Assembly (NCBI RefSeq): GCF_019511605.1
Contig: NZ_JAEUAV010000032.1
Coordinates: 23,941-87,940, forward strand
From: Paraburkholderia phenoliruptrix
Lineage (GTDB): Bacteria; Pseudomonadota; Gammaproteobacteria; Burkholderiales; Burkholderiaceae
Reading direction: 5' to 3'
DNA: 64,000 nt
The translations under genes were made by a program, and so were the position numbers. The notes beneath the pieces were generated by a model. The model had not been told where the DNA came from, did not search any database, and saw only the letters and a program-made list of their open reading frames with translations. This document shows, one piece after another, positions 35,186 through 44,764 of the stretch; position 1 is the stretch's first letter; the number at the start of each line of letters is the position of its first letter.

Positions 35186-36394
35186 TCAGCGTGGCGCCAC
35201 CCGCGTGTCACGCGCCTTGCCGGCCACCAGCAGCACGATGGTGGCAATGCAGAACATCGCGCCTGCATGAAAAGCGGTGGCAGCGCCCAGCCGGTCCCAC
35301 AACTCACCGGCGATCACGCTCGAAAACAGAGTGGCGATCCCGCTCAGCAAGTTGAAAAAGCCAAACGCTGTGCCGCGAAGTTGCGCCGGCGCGGTGTGCG
35401 AAACCATGGTGGCGAGCAGCCCTTGGGTCATGCCCATATGCAAGCCCCACAATGCGACGCCGAGCAGCACGCTGCCCCAGTGGTTGCCATGTGCGAGCAC
35501 GAGGTCCGCGACGATCAGCACGACAAGGCCCGCAATCAGCAGCCTCGTGTGACTCGTCGTGTCGGCGAGCTTGCCGAACGGATAGGCCGACAGCGAATAC
35601 ACGATATTCATCGCCACCATCACGAGCGGAACCCACGCGACAGGCACACCGCTGCCCATCGCCCGCAACACGAGAAACGCTTCGCTAAAGCGCGCGAGTG
35701 CAAACACGCCGCCAATGGCGACAACCCACCAGTAGTTCGCACCCAGCTTCTTCAGGTTCTCCAACCGGATCGGATTGACCCGCTTCGCGCCGGGCGCGCG
35801 CGCCGGCTCGTGGATGCCGACGCTCAGCAGCGCGACGGCCAGCACGCCTGGTATGACGGCAAGCCAGAATGCGAGACGAAAGTTATCGGCCCACACCGAC
35901 ATGATGAGAACCGCGCACAGCGGCCCCAGCACCGCGCCGATGGTATCGAGCGACTGGCGCAACCCGAACGCGGCGCCCCGCAGATGAACCGGCGTGACGT
36001 CGGCAACCAGCGCATCGCGCGGCGCTCCGCGAATTCCCTTGCCGATGCGGTCGATCACGCGCGCGCCCACGACGACGCCGACCGTCGGTGCAGTCGCGAA
36101 GAGCGGCTTGCTCAACGCGCCCAATGCATAGCCTGTCACCGCGAGCCACTTCCGGTTGCCGAGATAATCGCTGAGCGCGCCGGAGAACACCTTCACGATG
36201 GGCGCCGTTGCTTCGGCAATGCCTTCTATCAGGCCGATGGTCGCGGCGCTCGCGCCCAGGCTCACCATCAGGAACATCGGCAGAAGGCTATGGATGATCT
36301 CCGACGAGACGTCCATCAGCAGACTCACGCACCCTAGCACCCACACACTGCGCGGAATGCTTTCGAGCACGCTGATTCGGGATCGGACTCGCAT
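35186..36394 (-). CDS. major facilitator superfamily transporter
   Basis: A 402-residue protein with about twelve hydrophobic spans. The loop 2-3 signature is present as GALSDYLGNRKWLAVTGY, and a second-half equivalent as FGKLADTTSHTRLLIAG. Motif RIGKGIRGAPRDALVADVTP resembles a branch of uncharacterised MFS permeases. Substrate and direction are unknown. It appears to be monocistronic. Confidence 0.85.
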   Translation of the reverse strand: MRVRSRISVLESIPRSVWVLGCVSLLMDVSSEIIHSLLPMFLMVSLGASAATIGLIEGIAEATAPIVKVFSGALSDYLGNRKWLAVTGYALGALSKPLFATAPTVGVVVGARVIDRIGKGIRGAPRDALVADVTPVHLRGAAFGLRQSLDTIGAVLGPLCAVLIMSVWADNFRLAFWLAVIPGVLAVALLSVGIHEPARAPGAKRVNPIRLENLKKLGANYWWVVAIGGVFALARFSEAFLVLRAMGSGVPVAWVPLVMVAMNIVYSLSAYPFGKLADTTSHTRLLIAGLVVLIVADLVLAHGNHWGSVLLGVALWGLHMGMTQGLLATMVSHTAPAQLRGTAFGFFNLLSGIATLFSSVIAGELWDRLGAATAFHAGAMFCIATIVLLVAGKARDTRVAPR

Positions 36395-36550
36395 CTGTGT
36401 GTTCCGTTTGCGAAAGAGTCGGGCATTGAACCGGCATGCGTTAAACCAGCAGCCAGATCAGCAAGCGCACGACCTAGGCGAGAGCCGCGCGAGAGTCAGA
36501 CGAGACCCGCATAAAACTCTGGCAAAACCACGGCAAGACCCACGCGCCAA

Positions 36551-36949
36551 TCACTCCTGGCACTGCACGTCCTGCCTCGGCACCGCGATCAGCACGGGAT
36601 AAGTGCCGTGGTCGAGTTCGACGCGCGCCACCACGGCAGTCAGCGAACTGTCGATCTGATCGTACACGCTGACCTGTTCGCGCCGCAGCGTGGTGATGCC
36701 GGTACATGCGGACGCACGCCCCTCGTCGGAAATCCGGCACTGGATCGGATTGTCGGCGAGGTAGCGATACTGGTCGCGCGGGGGCGTAGCCAGGTATTCC
36801 CGCACGCTCTGCTCGGACCCGCCCACGCCGGTCACTTTTCCGATCGCGCATTGCAGTGCGCCGGTATCGCCGTTAGTGGATGTTTGAGCGTTAGCGGCCG
36901 CACTGGCCGCGACGGCTGCGGCAAGGGTCAATGCAAGGTGGTATCTCAT
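36551..36949 (-). CDS. secreted hypothetical protein, 132 residues
   Basis: Has an N-terminal signal peptide (MRYHLALTLAAAVAASAAANA, cleaved before QTSTN). The mature part contains four cysteines that could form two disulfides in the periplasm (LQCAIG, IQCRIS, SACTGI, and VQCQE at the end). I do not recognise a domain. ATG 36949 is chosen because the signal starts there; a start four codons upstream is also possible. Confidence 0.65.
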   Translation of the reverse strand: MRYHLALTLAAAVAASAAANAQTSTNGDTGALQCAIGKVTGVGGSEQSVREYLATPPRDQYRYLADNPIQCRISDEGRASACTGITTLRREQVSVYDQIDSSLTAVVARVELDHGTYPVLIAVPRQDVQCQE

Positions 36950-37033
36950 CGCGCAGGTCACGTTTGTCGGACTGAAGTGGGCAATTGTAAAGGCAGCTTG
37001 CCCGACCGGCTCGCCAACGCGCCGCGTGTCGCG

Positions 37034-38311
37034 TCAGTGGAGAATGTCCTGGATGCGATAGTAGGCGCCAACGAGCGGCAGCATCCAGCGGCGCGCGGCA
37101 TGCGCGGGCACTGGCGGCCAGGGCAGCGCACGCCACGGATTGGCCCCGGCGCGCCCCTCCATGACGTCTGCCATCACACGTCCCATATGGGTGGACATCT
37201 GCACGCCGTGCCCGCTGTAACCCATGGAGTAGTAGAGCCCGTCATGCTGTCCGGCGCGCGGAAGGCGGTCCACCGTCATGTCGACGAGACCGCCCCAGCA
37301 ATAGTCGATTCGCGTGCCGTGCAACTCCGGAAAGTACCTGGCGAGGTTGGCCTGCAGCACCTGGCCGCTTTTTGCATCCGAGCGCGGATCGGACATCGCG
37401 AATCGCGCGCGCCCGCCCCAAAGCAGCCGGTTGTCCGGCGTCACGCGAAAGTAGTTGCCGATATTCAACGAGGTCACATAGTTGCGACGATGCGGAAAAA
37501 GCGCGTCGAGCCGCGTTTGCGAAAGCGGCTCCGTGACCACGATGAAACTGCCGACAGGCGCCATTCGTTGCTGGAACCACTGCAACGGCCCTTGCCGCGA
37601 TGGTCCGGTTGCCACCAGCACCTTGTCGGCCCGAATCACACCGCGCGTCGATGTGATCTCGTAGCGGCCGCCGTCCATGCGCTTCGTCCGCGTCACGGCG
37701 GCGTTCTCGAAGATGCGCGCGCCGTGCCGCGCCGCGCTTTGCGCGAGGCCCACGCCGAACTTGCCCATATGCATCTGCGCCCCGTTACGCTGCAACAGGC
37801 CGCCGTGAAACGCATCGGAGCCCACTTCGCTGCGCGTGCGCGCCGGCTCGATCAGTTCGATATCCTGATCGACTTCGCGATGCAGTACTTCGTAGGTCCG
37901 CGCAAGCTTGTCGAAGTGCTTCGGCTTTGCCGCGAGTTTGAGCTTGCCGCAACGCACGAAATCGCAGTCTATCCGGTGCTGCGTCACGATCGCCTCCACC
38001 GTCTGCACCGCGCTCTCATATGCGCGATAAAAGCCACGGGCCTGCTCGAGTCCCACACTTGCAGCAAGCGCGGCGAAGTCTTGCGCGACGCCGGTATTGC
38101 ACTGCCCGCCGTTTCTTCCCGAGGCCTGGCCGGCAATCCGGCCGGCTTCGAGCAGCGTGACGGACACGCGGCGGGTAGCGAGTTCCAGCGCAGCCGACAG
38201 GCCGGTGAAGCCGCCCCCGATCACGACCACATCGCTGTGCCCTTCAACAGGCCCTTGCGCACCGTCCCTGAATTCGGGAGCTGTGTCCAGCCAGTACGAA
38301 TCTAGCTTCAT
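37034..38311 (-). CDS. FAD-dependent oxidoreductase of the gamma-glutamylputrescine oxidase (PuuB) type
   Basis: A 425-residue DAO-family flavoprotein. An N-terminal extension MKLDSYWLDTAPEF (like the SYW motif of PuuB-type oxidases) leads into DVVVIGGGFTGLSAALELA and the FAD-contact segment GQASGRNGGQCNTG, with the C-terminal glycine motif YSGHGVQMSTHMG. Such enzymes oxidise amines or N-substituted amino acids. It lies 98 bp downstream of an oligopeptide-type binding protein gene on the same strand, so uptake and oxidation of one amine or peptide substrate is plausible. Confidence 0.83.
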   Translation of the reverse strand: MKLDSYWLDTAPEFRDGAQGPVEGHSDVVVIGGGFTGLSAALELATRRVSVTLLEAGRIAGQASGRNGGQCNTGVAQDFAALAASVGLEQARGFYRAYESAVQTVEAIVTQHRIDCDFVRCGKLKLAAKPKHFDKLARTYEVLHREVDQDIELIEPARTRSEVGSDAFHGGLLQRNGAQMHMGKFGVGLAQSAARHGARIFENAAVTRTKRMDGGRYEITSTRGVIRADKVLVATGPSRQGPLQWFQQRMAPVGSFIVVTEPLSQTRLDALFPHRRNYVTSLNIGNYFRVTPDNRLLWGGRARFAMSDPRSDAKSGQVLQANLARYFPELHGTRIDYCWGGLVDMTVDRLPRAGQHDGLYYSMGYSGHGVQMSTHMGRVMADVMEGRAGANPWRALPWPPVPAHAARRWMLPLVGAYYRIQDILH

Positions 38312-38409
38312 TGTCTTTGCGGTTCAATGCCAACACGGAGACCGGCCTGCGCGCGAGGTGTTCGCGAGAAGCCGGTCAGCGCAACGCTCGACACGCTAAA
38401 GCGCCCAGG

Positions 38410-39984
38410 TCAGGCAGACCACCATGCGTACTCGGCAAACGAAAAGCCCATCATGCCGCCGGTGGGAATCGAGCCGACGCCTTTCAGGCGCTTGTCGTTG
38501 GCATCCAGAAGACTGATGAACGCGGGTATGCCTATGCCGCTCTCGTCTGCAACCAGCGCCTGCATGTCGGCGTACATCTGCTTGCGCTTGGCGTCGTCGG
38601 TCTCGGCGCGCGCGTTGACGAGCAACTGATCGAACTTCGGGTCCTTCCACGCGGACTCGTTCCATGGCGCGTCCGATTTGAAGAACTGCGTGAACAGTAC
38701 ATCGGCGCTCGGGCGCGGATTGATGTTGCCAAAGCCAAGCGGATGCTTCATCCAGTGATTCGACCAATAGCCGTCGGCCGGCACGCGATTCACGCTCAGA
38801 TTCACACCGATCTTCGAGGCCGTCTGCTGGATCAACTGCGCCATTTCGATAGAGCCGTTCGCGTCGGTGGTCGCGTAGATCGGCGGCAATGCGGCAGTGC
38901 CGACCGCGCCTGCCTTCTGCAGGTAGAACTTCGCCTTGTCGAGATCGAATTTGCGCTGCGGCAGCGAAGCATTGAAGTACCGATGCCCTGGCGGAATCGG
39001 CTGATCGTTGCCGATCACCGCGTAGCCGAGAAACACCGCCGAACGGATCTGTTCGCGGTCGAACAGGTACTTCATGCCTTTCACGAAATCGGGGTTGCCC
39101 GTCAGCGCATTGTCGCGGCGCATGATCAGGTCCGTGTACAGGCCCGACTTCGTTTCCTTGATCTCGTAACCCGGCGTCGCGGCGATGCGCCGCGTGGCAC
39201 GCGGGTCGACGGAGTTGATCAGATGCACATCGCCCGCAAGCAGCGCGCTCACCCGCGCGGCGTTGTCGCTGATGCCGATGAGCTCGATCTGGTCGAGGTA
39301 CGGCTGTCCCGGCTTCCAGTAGTTGTCATTGCGCACGCCGACGGTACCCGCGCCCGGCCTGAAACTTTTCAGCTTGTATGGTCCCGTTCCGATTGCGGAG
39401 TTGAAGTTGGTCGTGCCGTCCTTGACGATGACGAGCTGCGGCGTGGCGAGGATCACCGGCAGATCGGCGTTCGGCACTTGCAGCGTCAGCGTCACTTCGT
39501 TCGGCCCGCTTGCCGTCACGCTCGCGAACTGATCGGCAAGCGTCTTCACGCGCGAGGCGGTTTGCGGATTCTTGTGACGCATCAGCGAATAGACCACGTC
39601 CGCCGGCACAAGCGGCTTACCGTCGTGAAAGGTCACGCCGCGGCGCAGCTTGATGATCCAGGTTTTCGCATCGGTGCTGGACACCGATTCGGCGATGTTC
39701 ATGCGCGGCGTCAGGCTCTCGTCGAGTTGCGTGAGGCCGCTGTAAAACATGAAGAAGCGGATATAGTCGCTGCCCGTCGAACCCGCTGCGGGATCGAGCG
39801 TATCCGATACCGAACTCGTGTCGCACGCGACGCGGATGCTGCCGCCCTTCCTGGGCACCTCGGCGGCAAGCGCGCCCGGTGCAGCCGTGAGCAGCCCTGC
39901 GCCGGCGGCCATCATGCCGGTTCCCGCGAGCATGCGCATCATGTCGCGGCGGCTGATGCCGCGGTTAATCGTATCGTCGTTCAC
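38410..39984 (-). CDS. ABC transporter substrate-binding protein, family 5, Tat-type signal
   Basis: A 524-residue periplasmic binding protein. A twin-arginine signal (GISRRDMMRMLAGTGMMAAG) is followed by a SBP_bac_5 domain (TWIIKLRRGVTFHDGKPL, FNSAIGTGPYKLKSF, YWKPGQPYLDQIEL). Family 5 proteins deliver peptides, nickel or opines to an inner-membrane ABC permease. No permease or ATPase gene is in the window, so it must work with components encoded elsewhere. The downstream FAD oxidase is probably its metabolic partner. Confidence 0.87.
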   Translation of the reverse strand: MNDDTINRGISRRDMMRMLAGTGMMAAGAGLLTAAPGALAAEVPRKGGSIRVACDTSSVSDTLDPAAGSTGSDYIRFFMFYSGLTQLDESLTPRMNIAESVSSTDAKTWIIKLRRGVTFHDGKPLVPADVVYSLMRHKNPQTASRVKTLADQFASVTASGPNEVTLTLQVPNADLPVILATPQLVIVKDGTTNFNSAIGTGPYKLKSFRPGAGTVGVRNDNYWKPGQPYLDQIELIGISDNAARVSALLAGDVHLINSVDPRATRRIAATPGYEIKETKSGLYTDLIMRRDNALTGNPDFVKGMKYLFDREQIRSAVFLGYAVIGNDQPIPPGHRYFNASLPQRKFDLDKAKFYLQKAGAVGTAALPPIYATTDANGSIEMAQLIQQTASKIGVNLSVNRVPADGYWSNHWMKHPLGFGNINPRPSADVLFTQFFKSDAPWNESAWKDPKFDQLLVNARAETDDAKRKQMYADMQALVADESGIGIPAFISLLDANDKRLKGVGSIPTGGMMGFSFAEYAWWSA

Positions 39985-40261
39985 GTCAATTGGCTCCGCA
40001 GATGTTTAATGATCTAAGCAACGTTCCGTACGCGGCGGGAAGATTTCCCAAGTCTCGTTAGCAGCATCGTATGCCGGCATGGACTGCAAAAAGCGCCGAC
40101 AAAAAAAGGCCGACGGCATAAACAAACTGTTCTTTTGCCGCTAACGCGTCAATTTGTATGGTCGCCGCCTGGGAGCTCTGGAGCGTGCCTGTTGCGGGCT
40201 ATGCGAGGCGGCCGCCGAGGCGCCGCCTTCGTGTGATGACAAATGCGACTAGGGCCGCGCG

Positions 40262-42373
40262 TCAGAACCGTGTGCGCAAGCCCACCATTACGCTTCGGCC
40301 ACCTTCGGGTGCGATGTCGCGCACCACCGAACTCGCATAGCGGATGTCCTGGTTGGTCAGGTTATCGCCGCGTAGATAGGCTAGCCAGTCGGTCGCGCCG
40401 ACGCGGAACTTGTAGGTGAGAAGCAAGCCGAGCTTCGTATAGGTAGCCGTCGGCAGATCGTTCTCGGGTACGCGGTGCTGGCCCCACGCGTGTTGCAGTT
40501 CGGCGCGCGCACCGAATGGACCATAGCCGTAGTCGACAGCCACTGTGGCGCGCAGCGGCGAAATACGCGGCAGCGGCTGGTCGTTGTCCATATTGCGCGC
40601 ATGCGTGTAGTCGCCAGTGAACTCCACGTCCACCTGGTGCGGGCCTTTCTGAAAAACGCGCCACTTGCCGTCCAGTTCGATGCCGTAGAACTCCGCGCGC
40701 ACGCCGCGATATACGGCTTCGTTCAACGCATCGTCAGTGCCGGGCGCGACGACCTGGTCGGAGTCGTCCACCAGGCGGCCTGTGTTGAACTCGGTCAGAT
40801 AATTTTTGAAGCGGCTGTAAAACACGCCGACACTGCCCTTGTTGGGGCCGCTCGCGAACCGCAGCGACAGATCGGTCGACACGGCCTTTTCTTTCTGCGC
40901 ATCCGGTTCGCCTATCAGGTACTGACCTGTGGCGTCGTGCGGACCGTTGGCATACAACTCGTACAGCGCGGGCGCGCGCTCGGTGTAGCCGACGTTGCCC
41001 GCCACGGACCACAGCGGCGTCAACTTGTAGAGCGCACCGAGCGATGCGCTCACCGCGTTGAAGTCGCGGTCGCGCGCGCTCGCGAACTTGTCGTTGCCGG
41101 CCGCCGTCGGCTGTTGTTTGACGTGCTCGTAGCGAAGGCCCGCGCTCAGCTTGAACGCATCGGTCACGTTCCACTCTTCGAGGCCGAACAGCGCGACGTT
41201 CGTGGTTTGCGTGGTCGGCACGAGTGTCTCGTCGCCCAGAGCAGAGAAGGTGTTCTGGCTGAGTTGAACGCCGAGCGCGCCCTCGAACGGACCCATCTTG
41301 CGATGCCGCGCCTCGATGCGTGCCTCGTATCCATGATTGCGGAACGTCGTGCTGGTCTCGCCGTTGTCGATTTCCTTGTGCTGGTAGTCCGTATAACCGA
41401 AGTCGAATTTGAGTTGCGAGAACGGTCCGCGCAGGTTGCGCACTTCGGATGCGAACGCTACGTGGTCCTGGCGCATGCGCAGCCGCACGTCGTCCTCGGC
41501 GACCGAGCCGTAGTTCGCTTCGTAGCCGTTGTACGACAGGCCCGCGTAACCGTCGGCCCATGTGTAGGCGCCGCCGAGCGCTCCGCCATGCCAGCGGCCG
41601 TCGCTATTCGGCAGGCTGCCGTAGGCCTCGTCCGCGTCGGGACCGTCGAGCGCGCGCTGGCGGTCCGAATGCGCGAAGCCGGGAATGCGCTCCTTGCTCG
41701 TTTCGCGATCGAATGCGTCGACGTGAAAGGCGAATTGCCCGTTGCCGCCTTCCACCTGAGCCGCGCCCGCCCGCGCGTCGTTCGCGCCGCCATAGCTCGC
41801 ATCCACGCCGCCGGTCAGCCCCTTGATCGGCTCGCGCGGAATGCGGTTGTCGATGGTGTTCACCACGCCGCCGATTGCATTGCCGCCGTACAGCAGCGCC
41901 GCCGGTCCGCGCACGATCTCGACACGCTCGACGGTGAGCGGCTCTTGCGGAACTGCGTGATCGTAGGACAACGACGACGCGTCCCACGCGGCGACGCCGT
42001 TTTGCAGAAGTCGGATCCGGTCGCCGTCCATGCCGCGAATGATGGGTCGCCCCACCATCGGACCATAAGTCGTGGTGGACACGCCGGGCAGGCCGTTTAG
42101 CGTCTCGCCGAGCGAGTTGGTCTGACGGCGCGTGAGCGCGTCGCCGTACAGCGCGGTTGCGGGAGCGATCAGGTCGCTGTCGCCCAACGGATTCGCGGTG
42201 ACGAACACCGGCGCAAGGGAACCCTCTCGCGTCGGGGTCGCATTCTGGGCCGGAACCGGATTAGCGGACTGCGCATGGGCCAATGCGGCAACCAGCGCAA
42301 GAGAAAGCGGCGACAGCCGAAGCGCGCGCATGCTTGTGCGTCGAATGCGTCGAGAGTTTTTGTTCACGGTCAT
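40262..42373 (-). CDS. TonB-dependent outer-membrane receptor, ZnuD-like
   Basis: A 703-residue receptor with a signal peptide ending at LAHAQ, a plug domain (about 50-170; GRPIIRGMDGDRIRLLQNG, VEIVRGPAALLYGGNAIGG) and a 22-strand barrel ending VGLRTRF. The plug sequence, including SSLSYDHAVP and VVNTIDNRIP, resembles the zinc receptor ZnuD family. The barrel lacks an obvious His-rich loop, so zinc specificity is not proven. ATG 42373 is used; a GTG six codons upstream and an ATG fourteen codons downstream are alternatives. A perfect palindrome at 42407-42430 overlaps the likely promoter. Confidence 0.85.
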   Translation of the reverse strand: MTVNKNSRRIRRTSMRALRLSPLSLALVAALAHAQSANPVPAQNATPTREGSLAPVFVTANPLGDSDLIAPATALYGDALTRRQTNSLGETLNGLPGVSTTTYGPMVGRPIIRGMDGDRIRLLQNGVAAWDASSLSYDHAVPQEPLTVERVEIVRGPAALLYGGNAIGGVVNTIDNRIPREPIKGLTGGVDASYGGANDARAGAAQVEGGNGQFAFHVDAFDRETSKERIPGFAHSDRQRALDGPDADEAYGSLPNSDGRWHGGALGGAYTWADGYAGLSYNGYEANYGSVAEDDVRLRMRQDHVAFASEVRNLRGPFSQLKFDFGYTDYQHKEIDNGETSTTFRNHGYEARIEARHRKMGPFEGALGVQLSQNTFSALGDETLVPTTQTTNVALFGLEEWNVTDAFKLSAGLRYEHVKQQPTAAGNDKFASARDRDFNAVSASLGALYKLTPLWSVAGNVGYTERAPALYELYANGPHDATGQYLIGEPDAQKEKAVSTDLSLRFASGPNKGSVGVFYSRFKNYLTEFNTGRLVDDSDQVVAPGTDDALNEAVYRGVRAEFYGIELDGKWRVFQKGPHQVDVEFTGDYTHARNMDNDQPLPRISPLRATVAVDYGYGPFGARAELQHAWGQHRVPENDLPTATYTKLGLLLTYKFRVGATDWLAYLRGDNLTNQDIRYASSVVRDIAPEGGRSVMVGLRTRF

Positions 42374-42406
42374 TTTGGGATTCGCTTGCACACCGGGACC
42401 GCCATT

Positions 42407-42430
42407 AACGCAACGTTATAACGTTGCGTT
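42407..42430. promoter_or_regulatory. perfect 24-bp palindrome upstream of the TonB receptor gene (Zur/Fur-type operator candidate)
   Basis: Left arm AACGCAACGTTA followed by its exact reverse complement, centred between 42418 and 42419 with core GTTATAAC. It lies 34-57 bp before the receptor start, where a repressor would block transcription. GTTAT/ATAAC half-sites are characteristic of Zur boxes, which suits a ZnuD-like gene; the spacing differs from the usual one. Confidence 0.6.
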
Positions 42431-42523
42431 TCATGAGCGGACGATTCCGGGCCGACATTGAGCGATGGGACGTGCGGCGCAACAGCGGGCGACTCGTCCT
42501 GCTCAAAGCGAGCGAATGATATA

Positions 42524-42541
42524 ACGTAACATTTGTTACGT
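42524..42541. promoter_or_regulatory. second palindrome in the azoR-receptor gap
   Basis: ACGTAACA-TT-TGTTACGT, 8-bp arms, about 110 bp upstream of the 24-bp palindrome. Arm sequence is related (ACGTTA versus ACGTAA), so it may be an auxiliary site for the same regulator. Confidence 0.45.
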
Positions 42542-42640
42542 AAACTGACAGCGAACAAACGATGCACACCAAACCGCTCGAAAGCAGACGAGCGTCACCA
42601 GCCGCGGCGGCGACGCTCCAGCCCTGGCACCGCGCGTGAC

Positions 42641-43291
42641 TTACTTCGCAGCAGAAACAGCGCTCGCCCTCGCGAGAGCCACGGCCTGGTCGCATGCAGC
42701 CTGCCGCGCCGCGCGGTCGACCTCCGCTCCCAACAGCGTCTTCTCGACGATGATCGATTCGACATCCGTCACGCCGACCGAACGCAGCCACGCCTCCATG
42801 AACGGCCGCTGATAATCGAACGAATGCGCGGGTGTGATCGAGTCGATCGAATAATCGAGACCGCGCGCGTAGATCACCACGGCGTTCTTGCCGCGCAGCA
42901 GGCCGGTCAGCCCTCGCTCGTCGAACGAGAAGAGCACGTTTCGTTGCGATACCACGTCGATGAAGTGCTTGAGCTTGTACGGAATCGAGAAATTCCACAG
43001 CGGCACCGAAAACAGCAGCGTGTCGGCGTCGTGCAAGCGCTGCGCGAGTTGACGAATCCGGGACCACGCCTGCTGCTGGGCTTCGCTGAGGGACGCGCCG
43101 CTCAGGTCGGCGTACTTGGCCTCGAGCGTGTCGCCGTCGAACTCCGGCAATTCGGTCGACCACAAATCGAGCACGTCGATTCGAGGTTCGGGATGCACTT
43201 CCCAATAGGTGTCCAGATAAACGTGCGCCACTTCGAGCGACGCGGAGCGCGTCTTACGCGGTGACGATTCGACATGCAGCAGGGTCGGCAT
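42641..43291 (-). CDS. azoR: FMN-dependent NADH-azoreductase
   Basis: A 216-residue flavodoxin-fold quinone/azo reductase: FMN-phosphate loop HVESSPRKTRSASLEVA, then VPLWNFSIPYKLKHFIDVV and the GLTGLLRGKNAVVI region. AzoR enzymes reduce quinones and azo dyes with NADH in two-electron steps and protect against quinone stress. Start 43291 has GGAG upstream. It is divergent from a LysR gene, the common arrangement for inducible azoR/quinone reductase genes. Confidence 0.88.
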   Translation of the reverse strand: MPTLLHVESSPRKTRSASLEVAHVYLDTYWEVHPEPRIDVLDLWSTELPEFDGDTLEAKYADLSGASLSEAQQQAWSRIRQLAQRLHDADTLLFSVPLWNFSIPYKLKHFIDVVSQRNVLFSFDERGLTGLLRGKNAVVIYARGLDYSIDSITPAHSFDYQRPFMEAWLRSVGVTDVESIIVEKTLLGAEVDRAARQAACDQAVALARASAVSAAK

Positions 43292-43333
43292 CAGATTGCT
43301 CCACTCGGTTTTGGGGTGGAGCAATCACAACAT

Positions 43334-43348
43334 ATTTCAAAGAGAAAT
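43334..43348. promoter_or_regulatory. LysR-type box between azoR and lysR
   Basis: ATTTC-N5-GAAAT interrupted palindrome in an AT-rich patch midway in the 126-bp divergent gap, fitting the T-N11-A pattern of LysR sites. Confidence 0.45.
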
Positions 43349-43417
43349 TTAAACGAAGTATAGTGAGCCGATTCAGTCAGATTCGCACTGAATCCGCCAA
43401 CTCGAGGAGAGCGTGCT

Positions 43418-44305
43418 GTGTTCGATACTGTCCTGTTGCGTTCATTCGTGGCGGTCGTGAAGGAAGGCGGCTTCACGCATGCCGCCGCCCGTTTGAATCT
43501 GACGCAGTCGGCGGTGAGCGCGCATGTGCGGCGCCTCGAAAACCAGATCGGCCGCGAATTGCTGGCGCGCACCACGCGCTCGGTCGCGCTCACCGCTGAC
43601 GGCGAGTTGCTGCTCGGCTACGCGCGCGCGATCCTTGCGCTCAATCAGGATGCGCAGGCGCAACTGTCGCGCGAGCCCAGCCAGGGCGAGGTTCGTGTCG
43701 GCCTTTCCGAGGACCTTTCCAACGTGCGGCTGATGAACGTGATGCAGGCGTTTGCCGTGCGCTATCCGCGCATCGCTTTCAGTGTGCGCGTCGGCATTCC
43801 CGCCGATCTACTGGTCGCAATGGATCAGGGCGAACTCGACGTGGTGATCGGCGGCCGCTGCGACGGTGGGCGTGCCGGGCAGGTACTGTGGCGCGAGCCT
43901 TTGGTGTGGGTGGGCGCGGAATGGTCTTCGCTTGCGCGGGGCGCGCCCGTACCGCTCGCGCTGTTCCCCGAACCTTGCCCCTATCGCGAAGCGGCGCTCG
44001 CCGCTCTCGCGCGCGGCGGCGTGGAATACCGGATCGCGCTCGTGGGCTCGAGCGTCGCCGGTTTGCGGGCAGCGGCGCAAGCCGGCTTCGCGGTCACGCC
44101 GATGGTCCACACGCAACTTGTGAACGGCTTGCGCGTGATGCCGCCCGATGCGGGTCTGCCCGCGCTTCCGGACGTCGAATTCACGATGTTCGCTGCGGGC
44201 GGTCCCTCGCCCCGCATCGCCGATGAACTGGGCAGCGCGATCGTGCAGGCATTCGCGCACAAGGCGGATGCGGCCGATGCACGCAGGGCGCAAGCAAACG
44301 GGTAA
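43418..44305 (+). CDS. LysR-type regulator of azoR
   Basis: A 295-residue LysR protein (LLRSFVAVVKEGGFTHAAARL, then SAVSAHVRRLENQIGREL). Start is GTG 43418 with GAGGAGA upstream. The effector domain begins at about residue 90. Regulation of the divergent azoreductase is inferred from arrangement and from the box in the gap. Confidence 0.87.
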   Translation: MFDTVLLRSFVAVVKEGGFTHAAARLNLTQSAVSAHVRRLENQIGRELLARTTRSVALTADGELLLGYARAILALNQDAQAQLSREPSQGEVRVGLSEDLSNVRLMNVMQAFAVRYPRIAFSVRVGIPADLLVAMDQGELDVVIGGRCDGGRAGQVLWREPLVWVGAEWSSLARGAPVPLALFPEPCPYREAALAALARGGVEYRIALVGSSVAGLRAAAQAGFAVTPMVHTQLVNGLRVMPPDAGLPALPDVEFTMFAAGGPSPRIADELGSAIVQAFAHKADAADARRAQANG

Positions 44306-44431
44306 CAGTCATACCAGCATAAACGCCTGGCTGGTTGCGCGAGTGGACAGTGCTTACGATTGGAGCGTGTCAAGGTCGAGCGCACCACCCGACCGCCACC
44401 ATCCACCCTCCACCACCGCCCTGGACCGATC

Positions 44432-44755
44432 ATGAAGCGCTTTCACATTGCACTGGCTGTTGCCAATCTCGACGACTCCATTGCCGACTACAGCCGGCGC
44501 CTCGGACAACCGCCGTCCGCCATCGTGCCGGGCAAGTACGCGATGTGGCGCACGGATCTGCTTAACTTTTCGATTAACGAAACACCGGCGCAGGCGGGCC
44601 AGTTGCGCCATGTCGGATTCGAGGACGACAGCGCTGCGGCGTATTCGAGCAGCGTCGACGTCAACGGCCTCGAGTGGGAGCTTTTTTCCGCCGCGGAACA
44701 GGACGCGCGAATCGTCAGCACCTATGGCAAGGCGGTGCGTTCCACGCCACTTTAG
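44432..44755 (+). CDS. small VOC (glyoxalase-like) protein
   Basis: A 107-residue single vicinal-oxygen-chelate module: MKRFHIALAVANLDDSIADY at the start, LNFSINE in the middle, and GLEWELFSA near the end, the pattern of extradiol/bleomycin-type domains. ATG 44432 begins the domain; upstream codons are not conserved. Reaction and metal are unknown. It ends 10 bp before the convergent YeeE gene. Confidence 0.75.
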   Translation: MKRFHIALAVANLDDSIADYSRRLGQPPSAIVPGKYAMWRTDLLNFSINETPAQAGQLRHVGFEDDSAAAYSSSVDVNGLEWELFSAAEQDARIVSTYGKAVRSTPL

Positions 44756-44764
44756 GCGGAACTG

